Below are positions 18,919 through 28,346 of a DNA stretch of 64,000 nucleotides, one piece after another. The notes below the pieces were generated by a model, which was not told the origin of the DNA, made no database searches, and was given only the letters and a program-made list of their open reading frames with translations. Origin of the DNA: Methanomicrobiales archaeon. GTDB taxonomy: Archaea; Halobacteriota; Methanomicrobia; Methanomicrobiales; Methanospirillaceae. The first letter of the stretch is position 1. The number at the start of each line of letters is the position of its first letter. A program made the translations under genes and the position numbers. The stretch lies in assembly GCA_022841205.1 (NCBI GenBank), contig JALHCK010000005.1:107851-171850 (forward strand), given 5' to 3'.

Positions 18919-19636
18919 GACTGCCCTTCCCCACCGCATCGAGGAAGAAGTCTGCGAGGTGCCTTTGCCGGGAGAGGATCGCGGTCACCGGCCCGGTATG
19001 CACGAGACGGCCATGGTGGATGATGGCCACATCCGAGCAGATCTCCTCGGCAATCTCCAGGATGTGGGTGGAGATAAAGATGGTTCCGCCGTCACGGACA
19101 TACTCCTTCAGGTATTCCTTGACCGTCTTTTGCATGACCGGGTCAAAGTTTATGAGTGGTTCATCTATAAGGGCCAGGGGCGGGTGGTGGAGGAACGCCT
19201 GGGCAAACATCAGCTTCTGCCGGGTGCCCCTTGAGAGGTCCTTGCAGAGCACGTCACGTTTTTCGGAGAATTCGAGGAATTCAAACCACCAGTCGGCCTT
19301 CTCCTTCACCCCGGCGATTTTCCGGACCTTCCCCACAAAGGCGAGGTACTCCTCGGCGGTGAGGAAACTTGGGGGAGTCTCCTGTTCCGGGATAATCCCG
19401 ATGTTTTCCCGGACCTTGACCGGGTGTGCAACCACATCGATGCCAAGCACGCTCGCCCTGCCCGCCGTGGGCTTCACCTGCCCGGTCAGCACCCGGATCA
19501 TGGTGGTCTTACCCGACCCGTTCGGGCCTAGCAGGCCGAAGAGCGAACCCTCTTCCACGTCAAGCGAGACCTCGTCGACTGCCTTGACGTCACCGAAATA
19601 CTTTGAGAGCTGGGATGCTGAGATAACTGCTGCCAT
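18911..19636 (-). CDS. ABC transporter ATP-binding protein (ABC-2 exporter)
   Basis: A 241-residue nucleotide-binding subunit. Walker A is GPNGSGKTT, Walker B is LALIDEPLINFD, and a switch histidine follows in STHILEIAEE. The ABC signature is LSRGTRQ rather than LSGGQ, a substitution also found in some ABC-2 exporter ATPases. It forms a two-gene unit with the downstream permease, with overlapping stop and start codons. Confidence 0.88.
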   Translation of the reverse strand: MAAVISASQLSKYFGDVKAVDEVSLDVEEGSLFGLLGPNGSGKTTMIRVLTGQVKPTAGRASVLGIDVVAHPVKVRENIGIIPEQETPPSFLTAEEYLAFVGKVRKIAGVKEKADWWFEFLEFSEKRDVLCKDLSRGTRQKLMFAQAFLHHPPLALIDEPLINFDPVMQKTVKEYLKEYVRDGGTIFISTHILEIAEEICSDVAIIHHGRLVHTGPVTAILSRQRHLADFFLDAVGKGSHA

Positions 19637-19766
19637 GACGAGCGGTTTCCTTTACTGGGGGAATGTGTGTCGGATTGCAGGATATTTTTTTCCTGCACCG
19701 TACCTGATGGCGGACTTGTAGTTTTTCCATAATACATCTTTGACGCCATAGCCCGCGTGAGCGATA

Positions 19767-22700
19767 TCATCTCCCCGATGTTCTGCGGTACGAGCCTTCC
19801 GGCAGGGTAATTTCGAAGCGTGCACCTCTGCCGGAAACCCCGTTTTCGATAACAGTCATACCGGTGATAGCGAGCATCTCGCGGACGAGGAATAATCCAT
19901 GCCCGTTGTTTTTCCCAAAGCCGCGTTCAAATATTTGCCCTTTTTCTTCCTGAGGAATACCCACGCCATCATCTTCCCAGACAATTTTTGGTCTGTCATC
20001 AGATTCGCGGAATGATACCCTTATGCTTCTCGCGTGGCCTCCATGCCTGACAGAATTGTCGAGAAGATTGGTGAAGACTTTTTCGATCATCGGGTCGGCA
20101 AGAAGTTCGATGCCCCGGGCGTCAGTGGTCATGTTTATATCATCCGGGACCGGCAGCCGGGACAGCAGCATGTCCAGTTCCTGCCACTGCGGTTCCTTTG
20201 TCCCAAGCTCCGAATAGACGCGGGTGAACTCTATGTGGTCCCGGATTGCCATTGTGGCCTTCTCTATCTCGCGATAGTATGCGCTGGTGGTGGAATCCCC
20301 GGATTCCTGCCTGGCAAGTTCGAGGTATGCCAGGATGACGGTTATCTTGTTGAAGATGTCGTGCCGTGTGAAACTGCCAAGGAGAGCCAGCTGCCGATTG
20401 GCCTTTTTCAGGGCTTTTTCAGACTTTTTCATGATAGTGATGTCCTGGATGGATATTACACTCTTCTTCGTTCCTGGGATCAATGCCGCGGTCAATGCTG
20501 CATCCCTGAACCCCCTGTCCTTATGGATAAACCTGAACTCATATTTCTCCAATGCCCTGGAAGGATCGATCCGTCGGAGCCGGTGATGTTCAAGCATCTT
20601 TCCCTCATCATCCGGATGAACCATGGACGGCCATTTCACCCTGCCTTCAACCTCCTGCCGGGAGTATCCCGTTATCTTCTCCATCTCCCGGTTGACATGC
20701 AGGATGGTGGTATCTTCATCGAGGATGAGCATCGCGGTTCCTGTATTTTCAAATACGGTCTGGAACAATTCCTCTGCCCGTTTGCGCCCGGTGATATCGA
20801 TGAGCGATGCGACGCTCTGGTTCGTCCCCGGCATCATGGCAATGGTGAGAAAAATGTTGCGAACATCCCCATCGCGTGCCAGGAAGAGGAACTCGTACTG
20901 GCCGGGCGTCTTTTCACGGGACATGCGACGGTCACGGTGCAGGCCACGCATCCGTTCGAGGTCATTTTGGGTCACGAACTCTGTCCAGCTCTTTTTCCCA
21001 TCAATCTCTTCCCCGGAATATCCGGAAAGCCGCCAGAACTCTGCATTTGAAAAACTGATGGTTGTATCCTCTTCGATAACAACGAGTGCCGTGCCGGTGT
21101 TCTCAAGTATCGTCCGGTACCGGGCTTCACTTGCCGAAAGGCATTCCTCCGACATGATCCTCTCAATAGCCATACCGATCTGTGTGGCCAGCGTCTCCAG
21201 GGCGATCCGGGCAGAAGCGGGAACCCCATCGAGATGCCGGGATGCGACATTCATACAGGCTATCACCCGGCCGCCAGAGGATATCGGGATTAAGCCGAAT
21301 CCACGAAGATTCTCTAATTTCAGAAAACGGGAACTGATGGGAACGGACACACCGGGTTTCGCGTAGACCGGCTTTCCTGCCATAACGATCTCTTCATTTG
21401 CAGAACCGGGAGGATAATGGGAGACATTCCGGATAAATTCTTCACCCAGATTGATGGATACGACAAGGTCGATCGAGCCGCTCGCAGGGTCAACCAGGTA
21501 AATTCCACCGGAATCCATGTTCGATATACCGATTGCTGCAGCAAGGCAGGCCTGCAATGTTTCTTTCATCCCGTGAATTGCCTGCAAATCGAGGCCAAGT
21601 TTTAACTGGGCTTTGAGGATGGACTCCTGGACTTTTCGATCGGTGGTATCCTGGAGGATGCCGATGATTCGGGCCGGCCGGCCCGCATTATCGGTTTCGG
21701 CAATCTCTCCTTTCATCTGGATCCATCGCCATGTACCGTTTCTGTGCCTGAGGCGGAACTCGCTTTCGAAGGTGGACGCTTTCCGGGAAATACTGTCTTC
21801 CAGACTACTGGTGATCACTGCCAGATCGTCCGGATGTAACAACTTATCTTTCCATGGTTCGATCGGGACTTTTGTCTCACCGGCCGGGTACCCAAGCATC
21901 TCCAGCCACTCCCGGTTATAAATGAGGGTTCTATCTGCAAGATTGACGTCGACGACACCGAGATGTGCTCCCTCTATCGCAAGCGACAGCCGCTCCCTGC
22001 TTTCCCTGAGTGCCTCCTCATCGTTTTTTCTTTTTGTGACATCCAGCCCTACAGACTGGTATCCAGTTAAGTGCCCCTGCCGGTCATATATGGCATGCAT
22101 ATTCCATCGCTGCCATCGGATGGAGCCATCCGGCATGATGATCCGGTGCTCGATGGCATCCACGGGATGTGCCGGAGATAACGATCTGAGAAATTGTTCC
22201 AGCCGCCAGCGGTCATCTTCGGGAACTTCAGGCTTGAACCTTTTCCCGAGGATCTGGTCCCGTTCAAGCCCAAAATAGCGGCAGTAGGCCTCGTTGACAA
22301 AAACGTGTGTTCCATCCGGCAGGGACCGGGAGATGAGTTCGGTCTGGTCTTCTACAACAGCCCTGTACCGCTCCTCGCTCTCCTGTAGCGCTTTTTCCGC
22401 GCACTTCCGCTCGGTAATATCCCGAACGAAGGACAGACCGGTTTGTTTTCCCCATAAGTTGAAGACGGTTGCGCTGATCTCAACGGGTATTTTGCAGCCA
22501 TCTTTTGTAACAATATCTGTTTGGAACGTAACATGGCCGGATGCAAGGACCTTCCCGACGAACCCCGGCGTACGCATCCGTTGTTCTTCCGTATCAAGGT
22601 CCTGAGGCCCACCGTGTAACAGCTCTTCACGGGTATACCCGGTCAGCTCGCAGGCTCTTCTGTTGACCTCAAGGCACCTGCCAGGGCCATCTGCTTCCAG

Positions 22701-23654
22701 TTCATGGACAAATACTGCATCGTTTGCATTCTCGAGCAGGAGCCGGTATCGTTGCTCTTTTTCAGCGAGAGTATTGAACTGGGCCTTTATTTCCGCATCT
22801 GATGCTGCAAGCTGTCCGTACGCCGCGCGAAGCTCGTCTTCGGTCCGTTTCATTTCCGTTATGTCCCGGAACGACTCGATCGAACCGACAATCTCACCCT
22901 CCAGGTTATAGAGCGGGCCTGCGTCGCACAGGAGGGTTGTCACTTTTCCCCCGGGACGTGTGAAGGAGGTTTCAGCGATCAGGGTGTCGTGCCTGCGACC
23001 GATGCGGGTATAATACCGGGCAATGGTGTCCTCGGATTCAAAGATCAGGTCGATCAGAACCGGACGCCGGGTTCCATAAATCGGGATGGCATATTCGTAA
23101 TTCCCTTTGCCCAACATGTCCGATGCCAAAACCCCTGTCATCTCCTCGGCGGCACGGTTCCACACGATGATCCGGCCATCGGTGTCGATGGCAAATGTCG
23201 CATCCGGGAGAAAGTTGACGATCTCGGTGAGCCTCTGTTCTGTCTCCCTGTGTTCGTGATCTGCCCGGTATAGCTCAACTGCCCTGATTACCTTTCGTTC
23301 GAGTTCTACAAACTGTGATTTCGGGTCACCACCTTTCTGGATATAGAAGTCTGCTCCGCTCTCAAATGCCTGGATCACCACTTCTTCCCGCCCCTTACCG
23401 GTGAATATGATAAACGGTATCTGATTGCCGGAACCACGGATTTTTTTGAGGAGTTCTATCCCGTCCATCTTCGGCATCATGTAATCAGATACGATGGCAT
23501 CGTAGGATGTGTAGTCCATCTTTTCCAGTGCAATTTCTGCAGATTCAGCTGTATCAACCGTGAAGTTTCCAATCTTTTCGAGAAACAACCTCGCGAGATG
23601 GAGCAGGGAAGGGTCGTCATCGACGCACAGTACAGAAATCTTTGGTTTCTCCAT
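19767..23654 (-). CDS. Hybrid response regulator-multi-PAS-GAF-histidine kinase
   Basis: A 1295-residue cytoplasmic signalling protein with no membrane helices. Order: an N-terminal receiver domain (about 1-125; VDDD acidic pocket, phospho-acceptor in DAIVSDYMMPKMDG), four PAS domains (about 145-260, 305-430, 430-555, 555-685), a GAF domain (about 690-845), two more PAS domains (850-970, 970-1085), and a kinase core with H-box FTRHDIFNKITVI and HATPase motifs EDDGVGIP and GHGLFLVREML. The receiver at the N-terminus suggests it is itself an output of another kinase. A REC-PAS regulator gene lies upstream on the same strand, which is a plausible partner. PAS boundaries are approximate. Confidence 0.9.
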   Translation of the reverse strand: MEKPKISVLCVDDDPSLLHLARLFLEKIGNFTVDTAESAEIALEKMDYTSYDAIVSDYMMPKMDGIELLKKIRGSGNQIPFIIFTGKGREEVVIQAFESGADFYIQKGGDPKSQFVELERKVIRAVELYRADHEHRETEQRLTEIVNFLPDATFAIDTDGRIIVWNRAAEEMTGVLASDMLGKGNYEYAIPIYGTRRPVLIDLIFESEDTIARYYTRIGRRHDTLIAETSFTRPGGKVTTLLCDAGPLYNLEGEIVGSIESFRDITEMKRTEDELRAAYGQLAASDAEIKAQFNTLAEKEQRYRLLLENANDAVFVHELEADGPGRCLEVNRRACELTGYTREELLHGGPQDLDTEEQRMRTPGFVGKVLASGHVTFQTDIVTKDGCKIPVEISATVFNLWGKQTGLSFVRDITERKCAEKALQESEERYRAVVEDQTELISRSLPDGTHVFVNEAYCRYFGLERDQILGKRFKPEVPEDDRWRLEQFLRSLSPAHPVDAIEHRIIMPDGSIRWQRWNMHAIYDRQGHLTGYQSVGLDVTKRKNDEEALRESRERLSLAIEGAHLGVVDVNLADRTLIYNREWLEMLGYPAGETKVPIEPWKDKLLHPDDLAVITSSLEDSISRKASTFESEFRLRHRNGTWRWIQMKGEIAETDNAGRPARIIGILQDTTDRKVQESILKAQLKLGLDLQAIHGMKETLQACLAAAIGISNMDSGGIYLVDPASGSIDLVVSINLGEEFIRNVSHYPPGSANEEIVMAGKPVYAKPGVSVPISSRFLKLENLRGFGLIPISSGGRVIACMNVASRHLDGVPASARIALETLATQIGMAIERIMSEECLSASEARYRTILENTGTALVVIEEDTTISFSNAEFWRLSGYSGEEIDGKKSWTEFVTQNDLERMRGLHRDRRMSREKTPGQYEFLFLARDGDVRNIFLTIAMMPGTNQSVASLIDITGRKRAEELFQTVFENTGTAMLILDEDTTILHVNREMEKITGYSRQEVEGRVKWPSMVHPDDEGKMLEHHRLRRIDPSRALEKYEFRFIHKDRGFRDAALTAALIPGTKKSVISIQDITIMKKSEKALKKANRQLALLGSFTRHDIFNKITVILAYLELARQESGDSTTSAYYREIEKATMAIRDHIEFTRVYSELGTKEPQWQELDMLLSRLPVPDDINMTTDARGIELLADPMIEKVFTNLLDNSVRHGGHARSIRVSFRESDDRPKIVWEDDGVGIPQEEKGQIFERGFGKNNGHGLFLVREMLAITGMTVIENGVSGRGARFEITLPEGSYRRTSGR

Positions 23655-24027
23655 AGGCAGGGCCTGGTTTTAATAACCTGTAGGAGAATGCGGTCATAAA
23701 ATTATCGTGATCATTAAAGGCTTATATCAATAATTTCCGGGCAGCACCCGAAAATACAGTGCTCTTTTAAAGCCGGTGGCGCTGCCGTCGCCAGTTCCCG
23801 TTTGTTTTCAGAAATGTTCGGGCAGGGCTCTTTCCGGAATTGGTGATAAGACAATTCTCCGGTCGGCAGGGCAGAGGTACCTATGATAAATCTTCCCGAT
23901 AACTTCGTTACGAGGTCTCCCGATCAGTGCCACACCTGCAATCGATATCATGCACCCTGCGGGTTCCCGGGTCGATAACTACCAGTCCGGTCTGAATCGC
24001 ATCAAAAGGATGGAACCTGAATATTAC
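23655..24027. other. Intergenic region with promoter of the hybrid kinase
   Basis: No gene is seen. The left part carries a TATA-like box on the minus strand at 23722-23729 (GATATAAG) that would give a leader of roughly 45 bases for the kinase at 23654. The right part is the 3' side of the REC-PAS gene. Confidence 0.4.
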
Positions 24028-24759
24028 TCATTCCCGCACTGCCGTTTCCGCCTGCATACTGCCGGTGATATCAAGACCGTAGAAATTGACATATTCCTGC
24101 CCGGCTACCGGGACAACGGAGATGATATATGTTCTCCCGCCGTTGGCTCTTTCCAGGTAGAATGGAGAACGGCGCACCCCTGCTACCTGGACCGCCTTTT
24201 CAATAAATTCCGGGATCGTCCTGCCCCCTGTTAAATGCCCTTCGCTGAACATCGATTCAGCGCTCTCATTGGCAAAGAGCAGAGAGCCATCATACCCGAC
24301 CCTGAATACCGGGTTGGGATTTTCCCTCTGGATTTTTGCAAGCGATTCGGTCTCTTCTTCCGCCTTTCGACCTGCTTCGATGACGCGGCGGTGGTAATCA
24401 AGGGCGTTTCTTATCGACAGCAGGAGTTCATCCAGATTGATCGGCTTGGTGATATAGCCAAATGCCCCTGCAGAGAGTGCCCGGACCGCACTTTCCACAG
24501 AGGCAAATCCGGTTATCATGATGATTGGCACACCAGGGTTTATCTCCTGGAGAGGGGTGATCAACTGGACACCATCGGTATCCGGCAACTTGATATCAAG
24601 CAGGACCAGGTTAACCGGTCCCTCTTTTGCCATTTCAAGCGCTTCATGGCCGGTTGCCGCCAGCCCCACGCCATAACCGGTTTTTTCAAGGAGAAGACCG
24701 AGGCTTGTCCTTATCCCTTCTTCATCGTCAACAATCATGATGAAGCCTTTTTCTGTCAT
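24028..24759 (-). CDS. Response regulator with REC and PAS domains
   Basis: A 243-residue cytoplasmic protein. The receiver domain (1-120) has the acidic pair in VDDEEG, the phospho-acceptor Asp in LVLLDIKLPDTDG, the conserved Thr/Lys region ITKPINL, and the T/S in MITGFAS. A PAS domain follows (about 145-235, starting QRENPNPVFRVGYDGSLLFAN). There is no DNA-binding output domain, so it likely acts by protein interaction or as a relay, possibly to the hybrid kinase downstream. The promoter has a clear TATA box at 24806-24815. Confidence 0.88.
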   Translation of the reverse strand: MTEKGFIMIVDDEEGIRTSLGLLLEKTGYGVGLAATGHEALEMAKEGPVNLVLLDIKLPDTDGVQLITPLQEINPGVPIIMITGFASVESAVRALSAGAFGYITKPINLDELLLSIRNALDYHRRVIEAGRKAEEETESLAKIQRENPNPVFRVGYDGSLLFANESAESMFSEGHLTGGRTIPEFIEKAVQVAGVRRSPFYLERANGGRTYIISVVPVAGQEYVNFYGLDITGSMQAETAVRE

Positions 24760-24805
24760 GCGTTATCCCCGGCCTGGAATGGAACGTTTCTAATCTCATC
24801 GACAC

Positions 24806-24815
24806 TTTATAAATA
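24806..24815 (-). promoter_or_regulatory. TATA box of the REC-PAS regulator gene
   Basis: An A/T element reading TATTTATAAA on the minus strand lies about 50 bases before the start at 24759. It is bracketed by a 5-bp inverted repeat, ACACT at 24802-24806 and AGTGT at 24819-24823. Confidence 0.45.
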
Positions 24816-25022
24816 GTTAGTGTATTTCCATTCCTGGTAATAGCCGGAGCCTGGGTCTTTTCCGCCCGGCACCGCCACCCCCATGGGGATGCGGGAACAG
24901 GAGGTGCTGACCGGCCATGACGGAGCATGGAGTCCGTGCAGGAGCATCTTTCTCCTTGCTGCCAGGCTTCCCAAAAAGCAAACCAATAACTCTCAAAGGC
25001 CCGGAAGTATTCCTGAGTAGCC

Positions 25023-25940
25023 ATGCCGTCTATTGATGCCCGTCACCTGACCCGGCGGTTCGGGGCGATCACTGCCGTAAATGACCTCTCCCTCTCTGTG
25101 GATAAAAGGGAGATCTTCGGGTTCCTCGGGCCAAACGGCGCCGGCAAGACCACCACCCTTCGTCTCCTGACCGGTGTCCTCACTCCGGATGAAGGCACGA
25201 TACAAATCGCCGGGATCGATCTTCGGTCCGATCCCCTCGCAGCCAAGCGCTGCATGGGCATTATCCCCGAGAACAGCACAGTCTACAGCGATCTGTCCGC
25301 GCTCCAGAACCTTGTCCTGGCCGGCAGACTCTACGGCATGCCGCCGGTTGAGCGGGAACGGCGGGCAAAGTCCCTGTTAAACGACCTTGGCCTTGCGGAC
25401 CGGGCCCGGGAAAAGGTCAGGAACTTCTCCAAGGGCATGAGGCAACGGGTCAGCATCGGGTGTGCCGTGATCCACGAACCGGAAGTGCTCCTCCTGGATG
25501 AGCCCACGAGCGGGCTCGATGTCCAGAGCAGGCGCCTTGTGGTGGCCATGATCCGGCGGATGCATGACCAGGGGTCGACTATCTTTCTCACCACCCATAA
25601 CATAGACGAGGCAAATGCCCTGTGCACACGGATCGGCATCATCAACCGCGGTACCCTTGCTGCCACGGGCCGACCGGAGATCCTGAAACAGACCTTCGAC
25701 ACCACCCGGTCCGTGGAAGTATCCTTCACCACCATGGTTGGCCCGGAGTGGTTCTCCCATCCCTCGGTCCTCCGGGTAGAACCGATGGGGGACAAGTACC
25801 GGGTCTTCTCAAGGGATCCCGACGACTTGGTGAAGTCCATTGTCAATAACGCCGTCCGGGACGGGCTGGTTATCGCTTCCCTGAACACCCGCGGGCCAAG
25901 CCTCGAGGAGGCATTCCTCGCCATCACTGGAGAGTCCTGA
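25023..25940 (+). CDS. ABC transporter ATP-binding protein (DrrA-like)
   Basis: A 305-residue nucleotide-binding subunit with Walker A GPNGAGKTT, signature FSKGMRQRV, Walker B VLLLDEPTSGLD and a switch His in TTHNIDEA. The C-terminal 85 residues form the extra domain seen in DrrA-type ATPases of two-component exporters. Its stop codon overlaps the start of the permease (TGATG), so the two genes are translationally coupled and encode one exporter. Confidence 0.9.
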   Translation: MPSIDARHLTRRFGAITAVNDLSLSVDKREIFGFLGPNGAGKTTTLRLLTGVLTPDEGTIQIAGIDLRSDPLAAKRCMGIIPENSTVYSDLSALQNLVLAGRLYGMPPVERERRAKSLLNDLGLADRAREKVRNFSKGMRQRVSIGCAVIHEPEVLLLDEPTSGLDVQSRRLVVAMIRRMHDQGSTIFLTTHNIDEANALCTRIGIINRGTLAATGRPEILKQTFDTTRSVEVSFTTMVGPEWFSHPSVLRVEPMGDKYRVFSRDPDDLVKSIVNNAVRDGLVIASLNTRGPSLEEAFLAITGES

Positions 25941-26686
25941 TGGAGATCCACCTCTTTTTTTCGGGAGTACTGGCAGTGGCCGAAAAAAACGTGAGAATCT
26001 ACTACACCAAGCCCCCGGTCTTCATCTTCGGCCTCCTCTTTCCCCTATTCCTCTTTATCGCCTTTTTCATGGGGCGGGGGCTCGATCTGGCAATCTTCTA
26101 CCCCGGGTTCCTGGCCATGACCCTCTTTTTTACAGCGTCCTCCGTCGGGCCGATCATAACCCCCTGGGAGAAGCGTGACCGGACCTACGAGCGGCTCCTC
26201 TCCTACCCGCTCATCGTGGAGAGCATCATAATCGGGGATATTTTTGCCGGGGCCCTCTTTGGCCTTATCATCTCACTCGTGATCTGGGCCGGGAGCCTGC
26301 TCGTCCTCTCCCTCCCCCTGGGAAACCCATTCCTCCTGGCCGCCGCATTCATCCTCGGCACCGTTGCATTTGCATCGCTTGGGACCCTGCTTGCTTCCCC
26401 TGCGACAGACTCTCCCTCAACAATCATGATGCTCTCGACCATGGTCCGCCTCCCCCTTATCTTTATTTCCGGCATCTTCATCCCGCTCGCTAATCTCGGG
26501 GAAGCGGCACAAAGGCTTGCTCTCCTCTCACCCCTGACCTACCTCGTCGATCTCTTCCAGGGGGCGATGAACGGGGCAGCGGTTTTCGGGCCGATGTTCG
26601 ATATCGCAGCCCTCCTTTCCTGGATAGCCCTATTCGGTGCAGGCTCAGTGTATTTCCAGCGTCGGAACCTGGTGAAAGGGCTGTGA
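25940..26686 (+). CDS. ABC-2 type transporter permease
   Basis: A 248-residue integral membrane protein with six hydrophobic segments. The sequence after TPWEKRDRTYERLLSYPLI is the ABC-2 permease region, and LISGIFIPL-like text (LIFISGIFIPLANLG) and LTYLVDLFQGAM are characteristic of the family. It is the partner of the DrrA-like ATPase at 25023. The exported substrate is unknown; lipids, drugs and antimicrobial compounds are typical for relatives. Confidence 0.88.
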   Translation: MEIHLFFSGVLAVAEKNVRIYYTKPPVFIFGLLFPLFLFIAFFMGRGLDLAIFYPGFLAMTLFFTASSVGPIITPWEKRDRTYERLLSYPLIVESIIIGDIFAGALFGLIISLVIWAGSLLVLSLPLGNPFLLAAAFILGTVAFASLGTLLASPATDSPSTIMMLSTMVRLPLIFISGIFIPLANLGEAAQRLALLSPLTYLVDLFQGAMNGAAVFGPMFDIAALLSWIALFGAGSVYFQRRNLVKGL

Positions 26687-26687
26687 C

Positions 26688-26819
26688 TTGTGGAGCTGGA
26701 TTCTCCTGGTGGCTGGAGGAGTTGTCGGTATTGCAGTCATCGTGGAGCGGGTGGTACTGGGAATCGGAATCCCCAGCCTGTTTATAAAAGGCTGCAGCCT
26801 CGTCAGGCCGCCCCCATGA
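26688..26819 (+). CDS. Candidate 43-residue single-helix membrane protein
   Basis: A short open frame starts with TTG two bases after the permease stop codon and ends at TGA 26817-26819. It encodes a Trp-rich start (WSWILLVAGG) and a continuous hydrophobic helix of about 28 residues (VVGIAVIVERVVLGIGIPSL), then a short basic tail with one Cys. Third codon positions are mostly G or C as in neighbouring genes. It may be an accessory subunit of the exporter. There is no strong ribosome binding site, so this is a tentative call. Confidence 0.35.
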   Translation: MWSWILLVAGGVVGIAVIVERVVLGIGIPSLFIKGCSLVRPPP

Positions 26820-26926
26820 ACATTGATTTGGTAAACCGGAGCCAGTCCCGGTATAAATTTCCCTCACACTTTCACACCACCTGCCACCTGAGCTGATACC
26901 CTCTCCCGGTTTATTTCACACTGCCT

Positions 26927-26950
26927 CACCTCATCGCACAACCTGAGGTG
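26927..26950 (+). repeat. Inverted repeat upstream of zinc-ribbon gene
   Basis: CACCTCA at 26927-26933 pairs perfectly with TGAGGTG at 26944-26950 across a 10-base loop. It lies about 90 bases before the small zinc-ribbon gene and could be a leader hairpin or operator. Confidence 0.35.
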
Positions 26951-27042
26951 CAGGTAATGCCCGTGGAATCAACACGAAGATTCTGGCCGGTTTGTGTGCT
27001 GATGGACCGGCCAGTCAAATATCTCAAAGGATGGTGGCACAA

Positions 27043-27186
27043 ATGTTGACCAGTATCAGGATAACCTGCCCACGGTGCGGTTACGAGAGAACCTACATGG
27101 GTTCCAGGCTTGCACTTCTCGGGAAATCAAAAAGGCCGATCCGGATTAAATGCACAAAGTGTCTGTCGAGTATAAGGATTAACTAG
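27043..27186 (+). CDS. Small zinc-ribbon protein
   Basis: A 47-residue protein with two CxxC knuckles, CPRCGY and CTKCLS, separated by 23 residues containing many basic residues, as expected for a zinc ribbon that binds nucleic acid or a protein partner. GGTGG lies five bases before the ATG at 27043; ATG at 27031 is an alternative start adding four residues. No family name can be given with confidence. Confidence 0.6.
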   Translation: MLTSIRITCPRCGYERTYMGSRLALLGKSKRPIRIKCTKCLSSIRIN

Positions 27187-27335
27187 GGCTTCTCCTGATA
27201 TTCACGTTGTAATAGCAACGGATAACTGGCGCGAAACTACAAGGAATAACGCATAGAGCCGGTGCATTCCGGAGCTTTTATGGATACCAGCTTCGGGGAA
27301 GAGAACCACGCCCGTCTGTTATTTCGACACCACTG

Positions 27336-28340
27336 TCATTGCGGCTGCTCCCGGATAACATCGCCCGGAGGTTTGTCGTCCCGCAATCCAAGGAACCTGG
27401 GGTGGCGGAGTTTCCCGTCAGGGGTCCATTCGGTAAAGGCCACCTCGCACACCAGTCCCGGCGAAACGAAGTGCTCTCCTCTCTCCGGCCGCTTTTTATC
27501 GGCAAATGGTGATGCCTCCTGCTCCTGCGACATAAGGCGTCCGGCGATGATCTGGAGGCTTTTATCATCAAACCCGGTGCCAACTTTCCCGGCATAGATC
27601 AGGTCGCCACCCCGGTAGTACCCGAGGAGGAGTGCCCCGAAACCCTGGCGCCCGCCCCGGGGATCGGAATAGCCCCCGATGACGAACTCCTGCTGGTTGA
27701 TGCACTTGAACTTCAGCCAGTCGTTCGATCGCCGGTGCAGGTAGCGGCTGTCCGCCCGTTTGGCGATAACCCCCTCCCACCCCTTCGCACAGGCTTCCTT
27801 CCAGTATGCCACCCCGTCCTCGTTCCGGTGGGTGGTGAAGCGGAGCGGGTCTTTAAATGCGATGAGGTGCTCCAGGAGATCCTTGCGGGTGCAAAGGTCA
27901 AGATCGCAGAGGTCGCAGCAGTCCAGGTACACGAGGTCGAAGAGGTAGAGGTATACGGCCACACTGCTCCGCTCCGCCACCTTCCTGTCCGAAACCTGCA
28001 TCCGCTCCTGCAGGCGGGAGAAGCTGGTAACCTCCCCCTTGAAAGCCACAACCTCGCCATCGGCGATGAACCGTTCATCACCGGCGTCCAGGAACGCGCT
28101 CTCCAGTTCGGGATAGGTGTCGTTGAGACTCTTTTTATTGCGGGAGAGGAGAAGGACCGAGCCTTTTTCCCTGAACACCATGCACCGTTCCCCGTCAAAT
28201 TTCTGCTCGAAGACCCAGTTGCTGTCCGAAAATCTCCTTTCTGTCAGGGTGGCGAGCATCGGTTCCACCCATGCCGGCTGTTTCTTCCGGACGAGCAGCG
28301 CTTTTCTCCCATCGTCCAGGGCTTCGAGGAGAGGGTGCAC
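27336..28340 (-). CDS. ATP-dependent DNA ligase, LigD type
   Basis: A 334-residue ligase sealing nicks with ATP. The adenylation motif I is FEQKFDGER with Lys47 as the nucleophile; motif III (FDLVYLD), motif IV (WEGVIAKR) and motif V (WLKFKC) are visible, followed by an OB-fold with GYYRGGDLIYAGKVGTGF. Organisation matches the ligase domain of bacterial LigD used in non-homologous end joining, not the larger replicative archaeal ligase. There is no Ku or polymerase gene in this window. It starts at GTG, seven bases after an upstream small gene. Confidence 0.85.
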   Translation of the reverse strand: MHPLLEALDDGRKALLVRKKQPAWVEPMLATLTERRFSDSNWVFEQKFDGERCMVFREKGSVLLLSRNKKSLNDTYPELESAFLDAGDERFIADGEVVAFKGEVTSFSRLQERMQVSDRKVAERSSVAVYLYLFDLVYLDCCDLCDLDLCTRKDLLEHLIAFKDPLRFTTHRNEDGVAYWKEACAKGWEGVIAKRADSRYLHRRSNDWLKFKCINQQEFVIGGYSDPRGGRQGFGALLLGYYRGGDLIYAGKVGTGFDDKSLQIIAGRLMSQEQEASPFADKKRPERGEHFVSPGLVCEVAFTEWTPDGKLRHPRFLGLRDDKPPGDVIREQPQ

Positions 28341-28346
28341 GGGAGA

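Noticed and set aside
20034..21050. Plus-strand frame of about 340 codons opposite the hybrid kinase
   Set aside because: The kinase strand carries clear PAS and kinase motifs in this region; the opposite frame has no ribosome binding site or recognisable domain.
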